A DNA stretch of 64,000 nucleotides from Cohnella endophytica (GTDB lineage Bacteria > Bacillota > Bacilli > Paenibacillales > Paenibacillaceae). Positions 60,537 through 64,000 of this stretch are shown piece after piece. The notes beneath the pieces are model-generated. The model was not told the origin of the DNA, ran no database searches, and worked only from the letters and a program-made list of their open reading frames with translations. Made by a program: the position numbers and the translations under genes. The DNA is taken from contig NZ_RBZM01000003.1 in NCBI RefSeq assembly GCF_003628305.1, forward strand, positions 1 to 64,000, given 5' to 3'. Position 1 is the first letter of the stretch. Each line of letters starts with the position of its first letter.

Positions 60537-61748
60537 TCAGGATGCCGGGGGCAGGGAAGCGCGCGGGTTCCAGTTTTCCTTGAAAGAAGAACGCGGGAAC
60601 AGCAAAGCAAGAGCGATCATTAAGGCTAGGAAAGACAGGAAATACGGAGAGAAATAATTTCTTGCCGCGCCGGCGGCGATCGGCCCGAGGAAAGATCCGA
60701 TCGAGAGCGAGATGGAGAGCAACGAAAACGTTCTTCCGTATCGGGTAGGGCCGCTAAGCTGAAGCAGGAAAGATGTCATCGCCGGGAAAATGACTCCCTT
60801 CGCCATACCGAGAACGAATAAAAGGATGGAGAGCGGCAACGGCCAATCGGAAGCTAGTCCGTAATAACAAATCGCGAGAAGCAGGACGCCGATGATCGTG
60901 CGCGAGTAAGGCAAATACCGGTTCAAGAAGAGCAGTCCGAGCGTCATGAGCGCGCCAAGGCTTACGATCGAGAAAAGGATGCCCGTACTCATGATCGTCG
61001 CGCTGTCGGTGCCTCTAAGAGGCAATTCGAACGCGAGAATGCCTTGCGCGCACGCCAGACCGATCGGCAAGGAAAAGATGGACCACGGGAAGCGGGACGA
61101 ATCCTTTGCCGCGGTTCTCGCCGGCAGGACCGGGGATTTCCCGCTTATGGCGTGAGGATCGAGAGGTTTGGGTTTCAAAGCAGCCAGTTCCTCCTGCGTT
61201 CGGGGGGTCTCTTTTACCAGCCATAGCGAGAAGATTCCCGTGACGAGAAGAATCCAGCCGAGCATCGCGAACGAGCGGCCAAAACCTAACGTAGCCGCCA
61301 TATAGGCGCCCGCCGCGGGCGAGACGACGGAAGCGATCGTATGCACGAGGCCATTGCCCGCCATCAGTTTGCCTTGATGAATATGGTCTTTGGCCAGTCT
61401 GGCCAACAAGGACATGCACGCGGGGGATAGGAACGCCAGTACGAAGCCGCTTAAGGAACGAATGTACAGTAGCTGCCAAGGATCCGTTACGCGGGCTTGA
61501 AAGATGAGCAGGATCCCGGCGCCAACGAGGCTTGCCGCGATAAACCATCTGCTGCCTATACGGTCCACCGCGACGCCCGCGATCAAATTCCCGGGAAGAT
61601 GCGTCAAGGAGTACATGCCCATGACAAGCCCGATAAAGGAAGGCGCGGCTCCGAGAGAGACTGCGAAAGGGGTGAGCATCGGGTATTGGGCGTGAAGGTC
61701 GAAGAAAGCAACGAATAGGAATAAATAAAGCCAAATGGCGGTTTTCAA
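60537..61748 (-). CDS. MFS transporter
   Basis: Major facilitator of 403 residues with 12 membrane segments, sugar/drug-efflux-like (motif A equivalent VAVDRIGSRWF; SFLGPIAAGAARNYF). TTG start with GGAGG eight bases upstream. Substrate unknown. A perfect 20-bp palindrome lies just upstream of the RBS. Confidence 0.88.
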   Translation of the reverse strand: MKTAIWLYLFLFVAFFDLHAQYPMLTPFAVSLGAAPSFIGLVMGMYSLTHLPGNLIAGVAVDRIGSRWFIAASLVGAGILLIFQARVTDPWQLLYIRSLSGFVLAFLSPACMSLLARLAKDHIHQGKLMAGNGLVHTIASVVSPAAGAYMAATLGFGRSFAMLGWILLVTGIFSLWLVKETPRTQEELAALKPKPLDPHAISGKSPVLPARTAAKDSSRFPWSIFSLPIGLACAQGILAFELPLRGTDSATIMSTGILFSIVSLGALMTLGLLFLNRYLPYSRTIIGVLLLAICYYGLASDWPLPLSILLFVLGMAKGVIFPAMTSFLLQLSGPTRYGRTFSLLSISLSIGSFLGPIAAGAARNYFSPYFLSFLALMIALALLFPRSSFKENWNPRASLPPAS

Positions 61749-61768
61749 GACTTTTACCTCCTCGACTA

Positions 61769-61788
61769 AAGGGGAGCGCGCTCCCCTT
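61769..61788. promoter_or_regulatory. 20-bp palindrome upstream of the MFS gene
   Basis: AAGGGGAGCGCGCTCCCCTT is fully self-complementary with no spacer. It ends about 20 bases before the translation start and is either an operator or a strong 5' hairpin. Confidence 0.6.
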
Positions 61789-61846
61789 GTCCGAATGAAC
61801 TGCCTATCCTACTTGTACGTGTCCGATGACCTGGTTATGACGGTCG

Positions 61847-61876
61847 TTTACGGGGTATCTCCCCTTACGGTATAAT
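61847..61876 (+). promoter_or_regulatory. promoter of the membrane/transglutaminase/PBP operon
   Basis: TTTACG, 18-base spacer, TATAAT, about 45 bases before the start at 61923. Confidence 0.6.
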
Positions 61877-61922
61877 AGGAATATTGCGAGATTGGAGTCA
61901 TATTGGTCATGGGGGAATAATA

Positions 61923-62390
61923 ATGGATTTCAATTTCAACGATACGGATGCCTGGATTCAATTCGCTAAGGACCATTGGGTGACGGTAGCGATAGCCATC
62001 GTCGCGATCATCGTCATCGTCAAAGTAGTCAAAACCGTGCTCAAATGGGTGCTTGTAGTAGCTATTCTAATCGGAATCGTTGTTTATGGCGGATACAGCG
62101 TAGACGATATTCAGAAAAAAGTAACCGATGAACTAGGCATAATCGGGGAGAAGGTTTCTTCCGAGGTGAAGGACCAAGCGATCAAGGCAATGGCGGGAGA
62201 AGCCAGCGAAGCGACTTACGTGGACAACGCGGACGGTTCTTACTCGATCAAGTCGACCAACTTGGAGCTGACCGGGATTCCCAACTCGGGCGAAGTTAAC
62301 GTGAAATTCCATAACGCTTCGCTCGGTAAGTGGAAAATGGAAGGCGCGGTTCGCGATTACGTCGTTAAAGCGCGAGCTTCGGCGAAATAA
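61923..62390 (+). CDS. single-pass membrane protein, function unknown
   Basis: Protein of 155 residues. ATG at 61923 (GGGGGA upstream) gives a short acidic head, a long hydrophobic span or hairpin (about 20-60; VTVAIAIVAIIVIVKVV and WVLVVAILIGIVVYGG) and an outside domain with YVDNADGSYSIKSTNLELTG. No family recognised. Two bases before the transglutaminase gene, so probably a partner of it. Confidence 0.75.
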   Translation: MDFNFNDTDAWIQFAKDHWVTVAIAIVAIIVIVKVVKTVLKWVLVVAILIGIVVYGGYSVDDIQKKVTDELGIIGEKVSSEVKDQAIKAMAGEASEATYVDNADGSYSIKSTNLELTGIPNSGEVNVKFHNASLGKWKMEGAVRDYVVKARASAK

Positions 62391-62392
62391 GA

Positions 62393-63538
62393 ATGAGCGG
62401 CATAGGGTCCGTTTTCGACCGAAATCCGGTCACCTGGTTATTGTTCGCCATCGTTGCCTTTTCTTTAATTCGCGGCGTTTTCCGGGGAGCTTCCGGCTCC
62501 GTCAAACAGCTGGTCTATTTTCTCGTCGGTGCGTTGGTGTCCGTGGCCGCTATCGTGCTGTCGGCGCTTGCGGCTTCTGCGGCGTCGCCGCATCTCCAGA
62601 GCTGGCTGACGGATAAAGGTTTATCCAGTCCCGGGGCGAATGCTTCCGCATTGTCGCGGTTCGGTTACACGGCATTGACCGGCTTGCGCGATCTACCGTT
62701 GTTGCGGTTCGCGATTTTATTTCTCGTTATCCATTCGTTGATACGGATTTTGACAGGGTTGGCGACGCGAATCGTAGCTTCCGTCGTTTCTTTGCCTTTC
62801 GCGGTAGTCCCATCGGGAGGGCCGGTAGGCAGAACGGTAGGCGGAGCTTTGGGCGCGGCGCTCGGCGCCGGTCGTGCTTTGCTGCTGACGGCCGTGTTAT
62901 TCGCTTATTGCGCTTTGTTCCCAAACGGTCCGTTGACGGATTATATCCAACAATCCGGCTTATATCGCGAGGTGGCGGCGCAAGTCATTCGCCCGGCTAC
63001 GGGCGGTTTATTGGAGGAACGCCTGCCGGTCTTCGCGCGGGCGATGTCCGGCGAGCTGGACCAGCTCTGGCAGAAGCGCTACGATGTCATCGATTCGGAG
63101 TTGCCGGAGGACGTGGCTTTAGCGGCATTGGACGTGACGAAGGACAAAGGCACCGACGAGGAGAAAGCGCGCGCGCTATATGATTGGGTGGGCACGAGTA
63201 TTGCTTACGACGACGAGAAGGTTCGGGCTTACGAGGAGGATGGCGACTGGCTGGAGCAAGATCCGGAGCAAACGTTCCAAACTCGCAAAGGCGTATGCAT
63301 CGACTTCTCTAGGTTATACGCGTCGATGGCGAGAGCCGCCCATTTGGACGTGAGAGTCGTAACCGGGCTCGGTTACGACGGACGCGGGGGCTATGGCTCC
63401 CATGCATGGAACGAAGTTTATATCGCCGAGCAGCAACGCTGGGTATCATTGGATAGTACATGGGCGAAAACCGGGAATTGGTTCGATCCCCCAGGTTTTG
63501 CCGATACGCACATCAGGCAAGGAGGGCAAAGCACTTGA
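62393..63538 (+). CDS. membrane protein with CvpA-like N-terminus and transglutaminase-like domain
   Basis: Protein of 381 residues. The first about 180 residues hold four or five membrane segments, starting in a CvpA-like way (FSLIRGVFRGASGSVKQL). The C-terminal part is a transglutaminase-like/cysteine-protease domain with a complete triad: Cys302 (GVCIDFS), His337 (GSHAWNEV), Asp354 (SLDSTW). Such domains usually hydrolyse or transfer acyl groups; cell-wall or surface-protein processing is likely given the PBP gene that overlaps its end (TTGA). Confidence 0.85.
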   Translation: MSGIGSVFDRNPVTWLLFAIVAFSLIRGVFRGASGSVKQLVYFLVGALVSVAAIVLSALAASAASPHLQSWLTDKGLSSPGANASALSRFGYTALTGLRDLPLLRFAILFLVIHSLIRILTGLATRIVASVVSLPFAVVPSGGPVGRTVGGALGAALGAGRALLLTAVLFAYCALFPNGPLTDYIQQSGLYREVAAQVIRPATGGLLEERLPVFARAMSGELDQLWQKRYDVIDSELPEDVALAALDVTKDKGTDEEKARALYDWVGTSIAYDDEKVRAYEEDGDWLEQDPEQTFQTRKGVCIDFSRLYASMARAAHLDVRVVTGLGYDGRGGYGSHAWNEVYIAEQQRWVSLDSTWAKTGNWFDPPGFADTHIRQGGQST

Positions 63539-64000
63539 GCAATAACATGACGGAAGAGGCGCAGAAGAGGGAGATTCGGAACCGAAGGCATTTCAGCTTT
63601 CGTCTCAACGTCTTTTTTTTCATCACCTTTTTCGTGTTTTCCACGTTGATCATCAGACTCGCTTATTTGCAATTCGTCGAGGGAGACACGCTTCGGGCGA
63701 AGGAACACGAAATCGGCTCGAAGTCGGTACCCGTGCCTCCGATTCGCGGAAATATTTACGATTCGGGCGGGAGTCCGATCGCGTATTCGGTGTCGACGCA
63801 ATCGCTTTACTATACGCTGGACATGAAAATGAAGCCCGATGCGGGGATGGAGCTTGCCATGAGCTTGGTGGCCGTGTTCGATAAGCTAGGCTCCAAGACG
63901 GCTAAGACCTTAACGGCTCAAGAAGTTTTCGACGACATGGACTTGACCGGGAGCGTTCATTACTCCTTTCAGCCTCGGAGGATTAAGGCGGGATTAACGA
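63535..64000 (+). CDS. penicillin-binding protein 2-type transpeptidase (partial)
   Basis: The first 155 residues of a class B PBP, running off the right edge. TTG at 63535 overlaps the previous stop as TTGA and has AAGGAGG nine bases upstream. Basic cytoplasmic head, membrane anchor (FFFITFFVFSTLIIRLAYLQF), then PVPPIRGNIYDSGGSPIA, the start of the dimerisation domain of PBP2/MrdA proteins. The catalytic SxxK lies beyond the window. Elongation-type or sporulation PBP2 cannot be decided from this part. Confidence 0.88.
   Translation, partial: MSNNMTEEAQKREIRNRRHFSFRLNVFFFITFFVFSTLIIRLAYLQFVEGDTLRAKEHEIGSKSVPVPPIRGNIYDSGGSPIAYSVSTQSLYYTLDMKMKPDAGMELAMSLVAVFDKLGSKTAKTLTAQEVFDDMDLTGSVHYSFQPRRIKAGLT

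Overview
The window comes from the chromosome of a spore-forming, moderately GC-rich Firmicute, most likely Paenibacillaceae (Cohnella or Paenibacillus type). The signs are four sporulation or coat neighbourhoods (yunB/lytH, ylbJ, gerQ/cwlJ, yjcZ), three small acid-soluble spore protein genes with sigma-G-like promoters, strong AGGAGG ribosome binding sites, frequent TTG and GTG starts, a T-box leader, cre sites and a Zur box. The genus is inferred from protein flavour and was not tested by a search.

Layout. 1-1711: end of an rRNA operon (5S) and a 15-gene tRNA cluster with tandem terminators. 2063-14453: a carbohydrate-use locus with an ABC importer, YesM/YesN-type two-component system, GH35 beta-galactosidase, Gfo/Idh/MocA oxidoreductase, an unexpected transsulfuration-family PLP enzyme, a DUF4091 protein and a CBM9-like protein. 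14730-19456: an envelope-stress locus combining two PspA proteins and PspC with LiaF-, LiaS- and LiaR-like proteins. 19453-29114: a small SH3/LSm-like gene, zwf, a cyclase-family hydrolase, a yhbD-bacE-bacF-like bactofilin operon, two EmrB/QacA-type exporters and an S-layer-anchored protein with Gly-Pro repeats.

29226-40560: prfC, proline catabolism (prodh-pruA), an orphan phnM-like gene, sspI, ktrA/trkA, an rRNA methyltransferase followed by the stump of a GNAT gene, an HD-GYP protein and a kduI-deoR-kduD operon. 40651-50622: yunB/lytH, lipA-yutD, nadK, ylbJ, a tiny membrane-protein gene under a cre-covered promoter, truncated haemoglobin, DUF2225 and pepF.

50865-64000: an unknown conserved gene, two alpha/beta SASP genes, a Zur-box-preceded DUF318 permease plus TIGR03943 protein, T-box-controlled trpS, gerQ/cwlJ, ctaB-SCO for haem-copper oxidase assembly, a Toprim protein, yjcZ, an MFS transporter, and at the right edge a CvpA-like/transglutaminase membrane protein running into a PBP2-type transpeptidase that leaves the window.

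Most of the window is conserved core genome. The accessory parts are the sugar locus, the kdu operon and the exporter/S-layer block. No phage, insertion sequence or CRISPR array was recognised. The most unusual observations are the PLP enzyme in the sugar locus, the fused Psp/Lia locus, the cre-controlled 28-residue membrane protein, the Zur-box permease pair and the transglutaminase-PBP overlap.
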